Source of the DNA: JAWVFM01 sp963739355
Lineage (GTDB): Bacteria > Actinomycetota > Thermoleophilia > Solirubrobacterales > 70-9
Assembly: GCA_963739355.1 (NCBI GenBank)
Contig: CAVUAD010000007.1
Coordinates: forward strand, 1,054,001 to 1,118,000
Direction: 5' to 3'
Length of the DNA stretch: 64,000 bases
Shown here: piece after piece, positions 7,428 through 15,266 of the stretch
Numbering within the stretch: the stretch's first letter is position 1
How the letters are laid out: each line of letters opens with the position of its first letter
Translations under genes and position numbers: made by a program
The notes under the pieces: model-generated
What the model saw: only the letters and a program-made list of their open reading frames with translations
Told to the model about the DNA's origin: nothing
Databases searched by the model: none

Positions 7428-8281
7428 CCGCGCCGGGCGGTTCCACCCCTGAGCCGTTCGAGGCCGAGGGCGACGGCGTCGTCTTGCGCGGAGAGGCCCT
7501 CGGCGACGGCCCGGCGGTGGTCCTCGCGCACGGGCTCACGGCCACGCGGGGGGTCGTCGTCCACGGCTCCAAGCTCCTGGCACGCGAGGGCTTCCGGATG
7601 GTTGCCTACGACGCACGGGGACACGGCGACTCCGATCCGGCGCCGGCGGGACGCGGCTACTCCTACGACCAGCTCGGCGCCGACCTCGCCGCCGTGATCT
7701 CCGCCGCGGGGGTGGGTGGCGTGGTACTCGCCGGGCATTCCATGGGCGCGCACACGATCGCCCACCTCGCGACGCGCGGCGGGCTGGACAGGATCGCGGG
7801 AATCGTCTTCATCGGCCCGGCGAACCGTGGTGAGGAGCCAACCACGGACTCGCTCGCCTACTGGGACGGGCTTGCCGACGGGATGGAACGGGGTGGGGTC
7901 GACGGCTGGATGGCCGCCTACGACCACGACCTGGACCCCGAGTGGCGCGACACGCTGCTGCGAATCGCCCGCGCGCGCATGGAGCGTCACCGCCACCCTG
8001 AGGCGATCGCGCGAGCCCTTCGCGAGGTGCCCCGCTCGGTGCCCTTCCCGGGCATGGCGGCGCTCGAGTCGCTCGCCGTTCCGGCGCTGGTGGTCGCAAG
8101 CCACGACGAGGCGGACCCCGGGCACCCGTACGCGATTGCGAGCGAGTGGGCCGAGCGCCTCCCGCGGGCGCGCTTGGTCAGCGAGGCCGAAGGCGAGTCG
8201 CCACTGGCCTGGCAGGGCGGCAAGCTCTCGCGCGAGATCGCCGCGTTCTGCGCCGAGCCAGCGGTCCGGGAGCGCCGCTAG
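7424..8281 (+). CDS. Alpha/beta hydrolase; start uncertain
   Basis: About 285 residues with the alpha/beta hydrolase fold: oxyanion region AHGLTATRGVVVHG, YDARGHGDSDPAP, and nucleophile elbow GHSMGAH. The acid is probably in ASHDEADPGHP. Near the C terminus, where the catalytic His normally lies, the sequence reads EAEGESPLAWQGG with no His, so activity by the usual triad is uncertain. No ATG or GTG precedes the first conserved strand in this frame. Candidates are a CTG at 7424 overlapping the cyclophilin stop (CTGA) or a TTG at 7484. I report the longer form. Co-transcription with the cyclophilin gene is likely. Confidence 0.75.
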   Translation: MTAPGGSTPEPFEAEGDGVVLRGEALGDGPAVVLAHGLTATRGVVVHGSKLLAREGFRMVAYDARGHGDSDPAPAGRGYSYDQLGADLAAVISAAGVGGVVLAGHSMGAHTIAHLATRGGLDRIAGIVFIGPANRGEEPTTDSLAYWDGLADGMERGGVDGWMAAYDHDLDPEWRDTLLRIARARMERHRHPEAIARALREVPRSVPFPGMAALESLAVPALVVASHDEADPGHPYAIASEWAERLPRARLVSEAEGESPLAWQGGKLSREIAAFCAEPAVRERR

Positions 8282-8285
8282 ACGC

Positions 8286-9485
8286 CTAGAGGACGAACCG
8301 GCCGTTGCGAAGGATCGGGACCGCGCCGCCGCCGGACTCCACACCGTCGATCTCCAGCTCGTCGCGGCCGACCATGAAGTCCACGTGGGTCTTCGATGCG
8401 TTGTACGCGTCGGCGTCCTTCCCCGGGAAGACGGCGTTGCCGAAGGCGATGTGCGAGGCGGCGTTCTCGTCGAAGAGGGTGTTCAGGAAGGTCACGCCGG
8501 TTGTCGCGACGCCCGAGGAGTCGTCGACGATGGCGACCTCGCCGAGCCGCCGGGCACCGTCGTCCGTGTCGAGCTCGGCCCGTAGCACCTCTTCGCCGGC
8601 CTCGGCGGTGGCCTCCACGACCTCGCCCCCCTGGAAGCGCAGCGTGAGCTTCTCCACGAGCTGGCCGTTCAGCGCGAGAGGGAGGGAGCTGGTGACGGTC
8701 CCCTCCACGCGGGCGCGATGAGGCGAGGTGAAGCACTCCTCGGTGGGGATGTTGGGCGCGTGCCTGTTCCCGGCTCGGGTGTCGATGCGGCCGGCCCTCC
8801 AGATCTCGCCCTCGATCAGGCCGACCTCCAGGTCGGTCCCGGGCCCGCGGTAGCGCAGGGCGTCGAAGCCGCGCTCGGTCAGCGTCTCGGCACGTGACTC
8901 GATCTCGTCGAAGCGCGCGCTCCAGGCCCCGGCGGGATCGTCCGTGTCGAGGCGGGTCGCCTGCGCCACGGCCGCCCAGAGACGTTCGAGGTCCGGCTCG
9001 CCAAACGCCTCCGCGGCCCATGTCGCGCTCGGCGAGCCGACGATTGTCCACGCGAGGTGGCCGTTCATCACCCCGTCGAGCCAGACCTCGTCGACGGCGC
9101 GCTCCCGGGCCCTGGCCATGCGGCTCCCGTCGATGCCGTGGAAGAGCTCCGAGTACGAGGCCCCGGCGAGTGCCACCGCGCCCGCGCCGGCCTCGAGCGC
9201 GCCCCTGATCCTCTGGACCTTCCAGTCCGGCGCGACCCCCAGCGCTTCGTCGGGTCCCTCGTCGAGCTGCGCCCGCCGCAGTGAGGGGTCGCCGTAGAGC
9301 ACGTCGACCGCGCTCGCCCCGCCACTCCACGCCCGCCGGGCGATCGCCCGCGCCAGCTCGGCGTCGGCCAGCGAGGCCTGCACGATGAGCGGCTGGCCCT
9401 CCTGGAGGTTGACGCCGACGCCGACGATCAGGTCGGCGTAGCGCTCGAGAAGCTCGGGGTCCGGCGTGAAGGCCACGCCGGACAC
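8286..9485 (-). CDS. M29 family metal-dependent aminopeptidase (AmpS/aminopeptidase T type)
   Basis: A 399-residue enzyme matching the usual M29 length. N-terminal LIVGVGVNLQEGQPLIVQA is the family start. The C-terminal catalytic domain has the metal-ligand stretches NIPTEECFTSPHR, GNAVFPGKDADAYN preceded by ASHIAFG, and THVDFMVG, supplying Glu, His, His and Asp ligands for two metal ions. It removes N-terminal residues from peptides in the cytoplasm. The GTG at 9485 lies 9 bases after the stop of the small secreted-protein gene upstream, so the two may be co-transcribed. Another in-frame GTG lies three codons downstream. Confidence 0.9.
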   Translation of the reverse strand: MSGVAFTPDPELLERYADLIVGVGVNLQEGQPLIVQASLADAELARAIARRAWSGGASAVDVLYGDPSLRRAQLDEGPDEALGVAPDWKVQRIRGALEAGAGAVALAGASYSELFHGIDGSRMARARERAVDEVWLDGVMNGHLAWTIVGSPSATWAAEAFGEPDLERLWAAVAQATRLDTDDPAGAWSARFDEIESRAETLTERGFDALRYRGPGTDLEVGLIEGEIWRAGRIDTRAGNRHAPNIPTEECFTSPHRARVEGTVTSSLPLALNGQLVEKLTLRFQGGEVVEATAEAGEEVLRAELDTDDGARRLGEVAIVDDSSGVATTGVTFLNTLFDENAASHIAFGNAVFPGKDADAYNASKTHVDFMVGRDELEIDGVESGGGAVPILRNGRFVL

Positions 9486-9494
9486 GCTAGCGAT

Positions 9495-9920
9495 CTAAGG
9501 ACCGGGCGTGAACGGCTCCGACGTGGCGGCGTGGCAGCTCTTGTGGTGCGGAAGCTTTCGCTTCGGCGCCGTCGCGTAGTAGTCCGTCGAGACGCTGAAG
9601 TCCTCGAGGGGAACCAGGAACGACCAGCCGCCGTTCGAGTCGCTAGTCGCGTGACCCAGCTTCGTGTCCGTTCCGGGGTCGTCACGATAGAAGTTCAGCC
9701 TGCGGTCAACCGTGCAGGCCTTCTTCGGCGAGAGCACGCGGCCGTAGAAGTCGAACGCGTTCGGCGCCCGCTTCAGCGGAGTGGGGTAGTAGTGGCTGCT
9801 GTAGCCGTCGATGAGCACCTCGGTCGCGGCCGAGTGCGAGTGGGCCGTGGCCGCACCCGAGGTCACCGCGACAGCCACGGCTGCCGCGACGCCGAGCGCC
9901 GCGAGTCTCTTGAAAGTCAA
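9495..9920 (-). CDS. Small secreted protein of unknown function
   Basis: A 141-residue protein. The TTG at 9920 is chosen because an excellent ribosome-binding site (GAGGAGGGACCC) lies directly upstream and because it opens a signal peptide (TFKRLAALGVAAAVAVAVTSGAATAHS). The mature part includes FYGRVLSPKKACTVDRRLNFYRDD and SDSNGGWSFLVPLED, which resembles a small extracellular beta-sandwich of the carboxypeptidase-regulatory/Ig-like kind found in Thermoleophilia secretomes. I do not recognise a specific family. It is one of the few genes here with a strong Shine-Dalgarno. Confidence 0.7.
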   Translation of the reverse strand: MTFKRLAALGVAAAVAVAVTSGAATAHSHSAATEVLIDGYSSHYYPTPLKRAPNAFDFYGRVLSPKKACTVDRRLNFYRDDPGTDTKLGHATSDSNGGWSFLVPLEDFSVSTDYYATAPKRKLPHHKSCHAATSEPFTPGP

Positions 9921-10027
9921 AGGGTCCCTCCTCTGAGGTGCCGGCAGGAGCAACCAGCCTATCCGGCTTCCCTGAACAGCCGGCCACCGTTCGATCCTGG
10001 ATGAGGTGCCATCTATGATTTCCGGCC

Positions 10028-10366
10028 GTGATCGACGACGGCGAGGCAATTCACTACTCCGCAATCACGCGCGGCACCCCGGTCTACTCCGCGGACGAGG
10101 TTCAGGTGGGGAAGGTCGACGCGGTCCTCGACAACTACAGGGAGCGGATCTTCGACGGGATCGTCATGGAGGACAAAGACGGCGACCTGCGCTTCGTCGA
10201 CGCCCCCGAGGTGGCGAGAACGGCCGAGCGCGGCGTGACGCTTTCGTTGAGCGCGGCCGAGGCGGCGCAGCTGCCGCCTCCTGAGAAGGGCCCGAAGATC
10301 TTGCAGGCAAACCCGCGAGCAGGCCGCCTCTCGCGGATGCTCGGCGGCGGCTGGCGCCGGCAGTAG
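10028..10366 (+). CDS. Small PRC-barrel-like protein
   Basis: A 112-residue cytoplasmic protein. The first 70 residues (TRGTPVYSADEVQVGKVDAVLDNYRE, FDGIVMEDKDGDLRFVDAPEV) follow the PRC-barrel/DUF2171 pattern of a small beta-barrel; the tail is basic and Pro-rich. Such proteins are usually stress- or RNA/polysaccharide-associated, and no enzymatic role is known. The GTG start has TATGAT 8 bases upstream. It converges on the acyl-ACP thioesterase gene with 4 bases between them. Confidence 0.7.
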   Translation: MIDDGEAIHYSAITRGTPVYSADEVQVGKVDAVLDNYRERIFDGIVMEDKDGDLRFVDAPEVARTAERGVTLSLSAAEAAQLPPPEKGPKILQANPRAGRLSRMLGGGWRRQ

Positions 10367-10370
10367 CCGG

Positions 10371-11069
10371 CTAGAGCACCTCCGCGGAGGCGTAGACCTC
10401 GCCGGCGGGCGAGGTCACCCAGAGTGCCCCGCTCGCCACCAGGATCCTCGCCTCGCCGGGGGGCGCGGCGCTGCGGTGCTCGACCTCGATGTCGACCGGG
10501 CCGTCGCCGTCGACCAGGAACTCGTCCGTGACCGCCCAGTAGCGGGCGTTGTTCACGTGACCGACCAGGTCGAGGTCGCCCTCGCGGAACGTCCAGGAGG
10601 CCGTCGAGGCGTTTTCGGGGGGCGGAGGGTGGCGAAGCCGCGACCGCGGCCGGCGGTCCGGCGCGGGGCCGTAGGCGGGTAGGAAGCGGTCGGCGAGGCG
10701 CGCCGGGGCCTGCGTCTCAGGGTCCACGTTCGCCCACACGGAAACCGCCTCGACCCGGGGGTCCTCGCCGGCGGTGATCGACGTCCGCCGCTCCGCCAGT
10801 GCGTGGCTGGCGCCGCTCGCGAATGTGCTCAGCCGCAGGTCCTCCGCGAATCCCGGGAACCGCTCGACGCGCATTCGCGTGCGGCGGACGATCCAGAACC
10901 CGCCCTCCGCACCCGCGTCGACCACGTCGTGATAGGCGACGTCCTGCAGCCAGCAGGCGATCCGGTCGAGACGGGCTCGCCCGCCGCTCGTCACGTCGGC
11001 CGGGCCCACGCGGACCGCTTCGGTGAACACCCGGCCCGACGAGGGGACCGGTGGGAAGGCTTCCTCCAC
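10371..11069 (-). CDS. Acyl-ACP thioesterase (double hotdog, FatA/FatB-like)
   Basis: A 232-residue protein with two hotdog domains. The N-terminal half has DVTSGGRARLDRIACWLQDVAYHD and FWIVRRTRMRVERFP. The second half has GDLDLVGHVNNARYW, carrying the Asp/Asn/His set used by plant-type acyl-ACP thioesterases (PF01643). It would release free fatty acids from acyl-ACP and so set chain length or supply fatty acids for the wax synthase and acyl-CoA ligase elsewhere in this window; that link is inferred. The GTG start has TACGAT exactly 6 bases upstream, indicating a leaderless message. Confidence 0.88.
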   Translation of the reverse strand: MEEAFPPVPSSGRVFTEAVRVGPADVTSGGRARLDRIACWLQDVAYHDVVDAGAEGGFWIVRRTRMRVERFPGFAEDLRLSTFASGASHALAERRTSITAGEDPRVEAVSVWANVDPETQAPARLADRFLPAYGPAPDRRPRSRLRHPPPPENASTASWTFREGDLDLVGHVNNARYWAVTDEFLVDGDGPVDIEVEHRSAAPPGEARILVASGALWVTSPAGEVYASAEVL

Positions 11070-11075
11070 GGCTGG

Positions 11076-11081
11076 ATCGTA
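11076..11081 (-). promoter_or_regulatory. Leaderless-type -10 box of the acyl-ACP thioesterase gene
   Basis: On the minus strand TACGAT is followed by 6 bases (CCAGCC) and the GTG start at 11069. Confidence 0.5.
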
Positions 11082-11142
11082 CGAGGGCCGCGCGGGCCGC
11101 CTCGTCAGGAAGAGGAGCCCCGATGACGCTCGCTTCGGTGCT

Positions 11143-11172
11143 GCTACCAGCTATACTGCACTAGATGGTAGC
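11143..11172 (+). promoter_or_regulatory. Palindrome enclosing the -10 box and start codon of the CGNR gene
   Basis: Perfect 7-base inverted arms GCTACCA (11143-11149) and TGGTAGC (11166-11172) flank a -10 box TATACT (11152-11157), which is 7 bases before the ATG at 11165. A repressor bound here would block RNA polymerase, so autoregulation by the downstream CGNR protein is plausible. Confidence 0.45.
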
Positions 11173-11839
11173 TACGACGAAGGCATCCACGGATATCGCG
11201 TCGCTGGAGCTCCTGGGTGGCCATCCGGCGCTCGACTTCGTGAACACGATCGAGGACAGGCTCGGGCCGGGAACGCCGGTGGACTTCCTGGGCGACTTCG
11301 AAGCGCTGTGCGAGTGGGCAGGACATGGAGAGCTGCTGAGCGGCCGGCGGGCGCGGGCCATCGCCGCGGACGCGGGGAGTTATGGAAACCAGCCGCGGCG
11401 CGTCTGGCAACGGGCCATCGAGCTCCGCGAGGCGCTCTACCGCGTGCTGACGGCGATCGTGGACGGCTCGGAGCCCGCCAGGGACGATCTTGGCCGCATC
11501 GATCGCGAGCTTGGCATCGCGGCCGGGCACGTGCGGCTCGACGTGTCAGGCACCGTGGGGGAGAAGGGCGCGCCGGCCTTCGTCGTCGCCCCCGACGACG
11601 AGACGGACCCCGAAGCGGTCCTCTGCCCGATTGCGCAGGCCATCCTGGACCTGCTGACCAACGTGGATGCGACGCGCCTGCGGATCTGCCCGGGCTCCGA
11701 CGGCGGGTGCGGCTGGGTCGTCCTCGACACCACGCGCAACCGCTCGCGCCGCTGGTGTGACATGCAGTCCTGCGGCGCCGAGGTCAAGTCCAGGCGCCTC
11801 ACCGAGCGCCGCCGCGCGGCACGGAGGGCAAGCCGATGA
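11165..11839 (+). CDS. CGNR zinc-finger transcriptional regulator (ABATE domain)
   Basis: A 224-residue protein. Residues 15-60 (LELLGGHPALDFVNTIEDRLG) are the start of the ABATE/DUF1470 domain. The C-terminal 45 residues form the CGNR zinc finger: C-P-G-S-D-G-G-C, then WVVLDTTRNRSRRWC and DMQSCGAEVKSRR. The name-giving CGNR tetrapeptide is CGAE here, a common variant. These are treated as stress-linked DNA-binding regulators. It overlaps the downstream EamA exporter by ATGA, so it probably controls that exporter and itself via the palindrome at its start. Confidence 0.85.
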   Translation: MVATTKASTDIASLELLGGHPALDFVNTIEDRLGPGTPVDFLGDFEALCEWAGHGELLSGRRARAIAADAGSYGNQPRRVWQRAIELREALYRVLTAIVDGSEPARDDLGRIDRELGIAAGHVRLDVSGTVGEKGAPAFVVAPDDETDPEAVLCPIAQAILDLLTNVDATRLRICPGSDGGCGWVVLDTTRNRSRRWCDMQSCGAEVKSRRLTERRRAARRASR

Positions 11840-12702
11840 CAGCGGTGCTCCTGGCACTCGGCGCAAGCGCCGCGTGGGGCGCGTCCGATTTCCTCGGCGG
11901 CCTGCGCGCCCGCGCGGTGGCGCTGCCGGCCGTCCTGGTCCTCTCGCAGGCGGGCGGCCTCGTGCTGACCGGTGCCGTGCTGCTGGCCGCCGGCGGCGCG
12001 ATCCCGTGGGACCCGCGGCTCATCTACGGCTTCCTCGGCGGCCTCGCGGCCGTAGTCGATCTGGGCCTCATCTACATGGTGATCGCGCGCGGCCCGGTGA
12101 TCCTCATCGCTCCGATCGCGGCGCTCGGGGCGTCGATCCCGGTGGCCTTCGGCCTCGCCGGCGGCGATCCCGTCAGCGCGACGATCATCGCCGGCCTCGG
12201 CTGTGCGCTGCTCGGCTCCGTGGCGGTCTCGTACGAGCCGGATGACGGGACGAGCGAGGGGCTCGGGACCACGCTGCCGCTCGCCCTCGCCGCGGGCGCG
12301 GGCATCGGCGCCGCCATGCTGCTGTTACAGCGCGCCAGCGAGGTCGACCCGCTCTGGGCGGTCGGATCCCTGCGCGTTGGCGGCGTTCTCGGCGCGCTGG
12401 CGGTCGGAGCGGTCGCGCTCGCCCGTCGTGGCTCGCGTCCGCCGGCCCTCAGGAGCCTCCAGCCGGAGATCCTGGGCTCGCTGGCGCTCATCGGGGTGAT
12501 GGACGCGCTCGCCGACTTCGGCTACGCCTCGGCGACCACGTCCGGGAGCCTGAGTACGGTCGCCGTGCTGTCGTCGCTCTACCCGGTGGTGACCGTTGCG
12601 TTGGGGTGCGTCGTGCTCCGCCAGCGGGTCTTCCCGGTCCAGATCGCAGGGGTGGGGCTGGCGATCACGGGAATCGCGCTTCTGGCGGCTCCCGCGGGCT
12701 AG
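11836..12702 (+). CDS. EamA/DMT-family transporter
   Basis: A 288-residue integral membrane protein with about ten hydrophobic segments in two repeats of five, the EamA (DMT superfamily) plan. The second repeat ends with the typical SSLYPVVTVALGCVVLRQRV. The N terminus LALGASAAWGASDFLGGL is also characteristic. It probably exports a small metabolite or amphipathic compound; the substrate is unknown. Its ATG overlaps the stop of the CGNR regulator (ATGA), a regulator-exporter pairing. Confidence 0.85.
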   Translation: MTAVLLALGASAAWGASDFLGGLRARAVALPAVLVLSQAGGLVLTGAVLLAAGGAIPWDPRLIYGFLGGLAAVVDLGLIYMVIARGPVILIAPIAALGASIPVAFGLAGGDPVSATIIAGLGCALLGSVAVSYEPDDGTSEGLGTTLPLALAAGAGIGAAMLLLQRASEVDPLWAVGSLRVGGVLGALAVGAVALARRGSRPPALRSLQPEILGSLALIGVMDALADFGYASATTSGSLSTVAVLSSLYPVVTVALGCVVLRQRVFPVQIAGVGLAITGIALLAAPAG

Positions 12703-12753
12703 TTTCCATAATCACGGTTATCGTGCGTTGAGTTCGTGCGTGGCTGGGCTCGG

Positions 12754-12778
12754 AGCGTTTGGGGCAACTCCAGGCGCT
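12754..12778. terminator. Hairpin between convergent EamA and yqgE genes
   Basis: AGCGTTTGG and CCAGGCGCT pair as a 9-base stem with two G-U wobbles around a 7-base loop. There is no T-tract. It could end transcription from both sides, but the evidence is weak. Confidence 0.3.
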
Positions 12779-12798
12779 TGGCGGCGCCAATTGTGCGC

Positions 12799-13344
12799 TC
12801 AGTTGACCGACGGATCGGCGGGCATGCGGGCGACCAGCGCGTACTGGCCGCCCTTGCGGTCCAGGACGTCGCTCCAGAGCCGGTCCGGGTCGTCCGGGAA
12901 GAGCTCGCGCGGCAGCGGTGGCTCGACGATCCAGGACTCGATCTCGAGCTCGGCCTCGAGCTGCCCCGCCCCCCACCCCGAATAACCGGCGTAAACACGG
13001 CCGCGGCGGACGACCTCGGTCAGCTCGGAGATCTCCACGTTCGACGACGCCAGGCCGACGTCGGCGGCCACGATCCACGCCGCGGCGCCGGGATCGGTGA
13101 ACTCGGCCAGCAGGACCAGGGCCTCCGGCTGCACCGGGCCGCCGACGAAGATCGGCCCGTGGCCGGCCGCTTCCGCGAGCTCCTCGGAGACCTCGGCGAG
13201 CTGGGTCTCGGAGGGGTTGTTGAGCACGATTCCCATCGCCCCGTCCTCGGAATGCTCGGTGATCAGGACCACGCCGCGGGCGAAGTTGGGGTCGACGAGC
13301 GCCGGAGACGCGATCAAGAGCTTGCCGCGAAGCGATTCGTCCAT
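12799..13344 (-). CDS. YqgE/AlgH family protein (UPF0301)
   Basis: A 181-residue member of the AlgH/YqgE family, with the diagnostic start GKLLIASPALVDPNFARGVVLITEHSEDGAMGIVLNNP and VFVGGPV-like FVGGPVQPEALVLL. The middle YAGYSGWGAGQLEAELE is the family hallmark. The biochemical role is unknown; AlgH was linked to alginate regulation in Pseudomonas. Length is normal. It diverges from the thioredoxin gene at 13408. Confidence 0.9.
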   Translation of the reverse strand: MDESLRGKLLIASPALVDPNFARGVVLITEHSEDGAMGIVLNNPSETQLAEVSEELAEAAGHGPIFVGGPVQPEALVLLAEFTDPGAAAWIVAADVGLASSNVEISELTEVVRRGRVYAGYSGWGAGQLEAELEIESWIVEPPLPRELFPDDPDRLWSDVLDRKGGQYALVARMPADPSVN

Positions 13345-13395
13345 GAGAGTCCAGTCTCACACCTTCGTGACCTCGGCGCCGGCGATCCGGCTCGC

Positions 13396-13401
13396 TAACC
13401 T
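13396..13401 (+). promoter_or_regulatory. Leaderless-type -10 box of the thioredoxin-TPR gene
   Basis: TAACCT followed by 6 bases and the GTG at 13408; no Shine-Dalgarno is present. Confidence 0.5.
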
Positions 13402-13407
13402 CGCCCC

Positions 13408-14166
13408 GTGGCCATCACCTCCTATGACGTGGAGGAGCGCGACTTCGAGGCTCGTGTTGTCGAGCGCTCGCGCGAGCTCCCGGTCGTCGTCGACTTCTGG
13501 GCCGCGTGGTGCGGCCCGTGCCGGACGCTGACTCCGGCGCTCGAGGCGGCGATCGCAAAGCGCGAGGGCGCCGTGGAGCTGGCCAAGGTCGACGTCGACC
13601 GCAACCAGACGCTTGCCGCGAGCTTCGGCGTGCGTGGCATCCCGGCGGTGAAGGCGTTTCGCGACGGAGAGCTCGCGGCCGAGTTCACCGGCGCGATCCC
13701 TCCTGCCCAGATCGAGTCGTTTCTGGACGCTCTCGTCCTCTCCGAGGCCGAGACGCTCACCGCGCGGGGCGACGAGGCGTCGCTGCGCGCGGCGCTCGAA
13801 GCCGACCCCCGTCACACCGAGGCCGCGACCGGGCTGGGCAAGCTCCTGGTGGCGCGCGGCGATTTGGACGAGGCGATCGCCCTCCTCGACCGCTTCGCGG
13901 GCGACTTCCTCGCCGACGGGCTGGCCGCGCGGGCCCGCCTCGAGGCCGCGGGCGTTGATCCGGATCTGGCAGCCGCCTTTGGCGACTGGGACGCCGGCGC
14001 GGAGGAGCCGGCCCTCGAAGCCCTGCAGGGAGCAATCACGAGCGAGCCCGACCCCGAGCGCCGCGACGCCCTGCGGAAGGTGATGGTGGCGATCTTCACC
14101 GAGCTCGGCGCGGACCACCCGCTCGCCCGGACGCATCGCCGCCGCCTGGCGACCGCCCTGGCGTAG
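13408..14166 (+). CDS. Thioredoxin-TPR protein (CnoX/YbbN-like)
   Basis: A 252-residue protein. The thioredoxin domain (residues 1-115) has the active site FWAAWCGPCRTLTPAL and the cis-Pro region VRGIPAVKAF. It is followed by TPR-like helices (LRAALEADPRHTEAATGLGKLLVARGDLDEAIALLDRF) to the C terminus. This layout is that of CnoX/YbbN, a redox holdase and chaperone. Unlike E. coli CnoX, the CxxC is intact, so it may also be an oxidoreductase. CcdA starts 4 bases downstream, so the pair may exchange electrons across the membrane; this is inference. Confidence 0.87.
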   Translation: MAITSYDVEERDFEARVVERSRELPVVVDFWAAWCGPCRTLTPALEAAIAKREGAVELAKVDVDRNQTLAASFGVRGIPAVKAFRDGELAAEFTGAIPPAQIESFLDALVLSEAETLTARGDEASLRAALEADPRHTEAATGLGKLLVARGDLDEAIALLDRFAGDFLADGLAARARLEAAGVDPDLAAAFGDWDAGAEEPALEALQGAITSEPDPERRDALRKVMVAIFTELGADHPLARTHRRRLATALA

Positions 14167-14170
14167 ACCC

Positions 14171-14917
14171 GTGTTCACGATCGCCAGCAGCTCCGGCATC
14201 GGGGACGTTGGGCTCCTCGCCGCGCTCGGCGCCGGCATCGTCTCGTTCGTCTCGCCGTGCGTGCTGCCGCTCGTACCGGGCTACCTCTCGGTCGTCAGCG
14301 GTGTCGCTCCCGACGAGCTCGCCGAGGCTGACTGGCGGCGGGTCCTGGTGCCGAGCCTGCTCTTCATCGCCTCGTTCTCCGCCATCTTCATCGCCCTTGG
14401 GCTGACGGCGACGGGCTTGAGTCAGACCCTCCACGAGCATCAGGACCTACTCGAGAAGCTCTCGGGGGCGTTCATCATCTTGATGGGCGTCGTGTTCGTT
14501 GCGAGCACGTTTGTTACCCGGCTCAACCGCGAGTGGCATGTCGACGCGCTCATGACGCGGGCGGGTCGCGGGGGGCCGATCGTCGCGGGCGCCGCCTTCG
14601 CGATCGCCTGGACTCCGTGCCTGGGCCCGACGCTTGGCGCAATCCTCGGGATTGCCGCCGTCTCGGGCTCGGAGGCGCACGGCGCTCTGCTCCTGGCCGT
14701 GTATTCGGCGGGCCTGGGCATCCCGTTCCTGGCCACAGCCCTTGCGTTCTCGCGAATGACCGACGCCTTCGACGCCGTGAAGCGCCACTACGCCGTGGTC
14801 ATCGGGATCGGTGGCGTGGTCCTTATCTTCACGGGCCTGCTCATCCTCACGGGCGAGTTCACGATCCTGAACACCAGAGCTCAGAACCTGACCACGGATC
14901 TCGGGATCAACCCCTAG
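14171..14917 (+). CDS. CcdA-type cytochrome c biogenesis / thiol electron transporter
   Basis: A 248-residue protein with six hydrophobic segments. The paired CcdA signatures, each carrying one redox Cys, are visible: FVSPCVLPLVPGYLSVV in the first segment and AIAWTPCLGPTLGAIL in the fourth. CcdA passes electrons from cytoplasmic thioredoxin to extracytoplasmic thiol proteins, for cytochrome c maturation or thiol repair. Its position 4 bases after a thioredoxin-domain gene supports a dedicated electron donor. No cytochrome c assembly genes (ResB/ResC) are in the window. Confidence 0.9.
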   Translation: MFTIASSSGIGDVGLLAALGAGIVSFVSPCVLPLVPGYLSVVSGVAPDELAEADWRRVLVPSLLFIASFSAIFIALGLTATGLSQTLHEHQDLLEKLSGAFIILMGVVFVASTFVTRLNREWHVDALMTRAGRGGPIVAGAAFAIAWTPCLGPTLGAILGIAAVSGSEAHGALLLAVYSAGLGIPFLATALAFSRMTDAFDAVKRHYAVVIGIGGVVLIFTGLLILTGEFTILNTRAQNLTTDLGINP

Positions 14918-14928
14918 CGGTCGCTAAA

Positions 14929-15204
14929 TCACACGGGTGGGGCGACCTCCGCGGGCACCTCGATGCCGACGGCCTCGACCTCTTCGATCCCCTCGCCGTC
15001 GCCCTCGCCGGAGCAGACGATCCGGAAGCGGCCGGTGCCGACCGCGGGATCGCCGATGACCGGAAGCCCGCGGATCTCCTCCCATCCGAGGCGCTCGACC
15101 TCGAACGGGTTCATGCGCACCTCCGATGCCGGAAACGGGCAGGTCGCGTTGTGCTGGTCGATGGCCTTCGAGATGGCCTCGAGGTTCTTGCCCTCCGCAG
15201 TCAC
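14929..15204 (-). CDS. Small conserved protein of unknown function
   Basis: A 91-residue protein. The GTG at 15204 has TAGACT 8 bases upstream, consistent with a leaderless start, which argues against longer N-terminal forms. It has a short helical N-terminal segment (GKNLEAISKAIDQHNATCPFPA) and a middle VRMNPFEVERLGWEEIRGLPV, then an acidic Glu/Gly-rich C terminus with one more Cys. The NPFE.ERLGW..IRGLP pattern looks conserved, and I recall similar small orphans in Thermoleophilia, but I know no function. Confidence 0.6.
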   Translation of the reverse strand: MTAEGKNLEAISKAIDQHNATCPFPASEVRMNPFEVERLGWEEIRGLPVIGDPAVGTGRFRIVCSGEGDGEGIEEVEAVGIEVPAEVAPPV

Positions 15205-15266
15205 CGGGCCCGAGTCTAGACCCAGACGAGCGAGGGCCCGGCCGAAGCCGGGCCCTCTTGCCCCTG

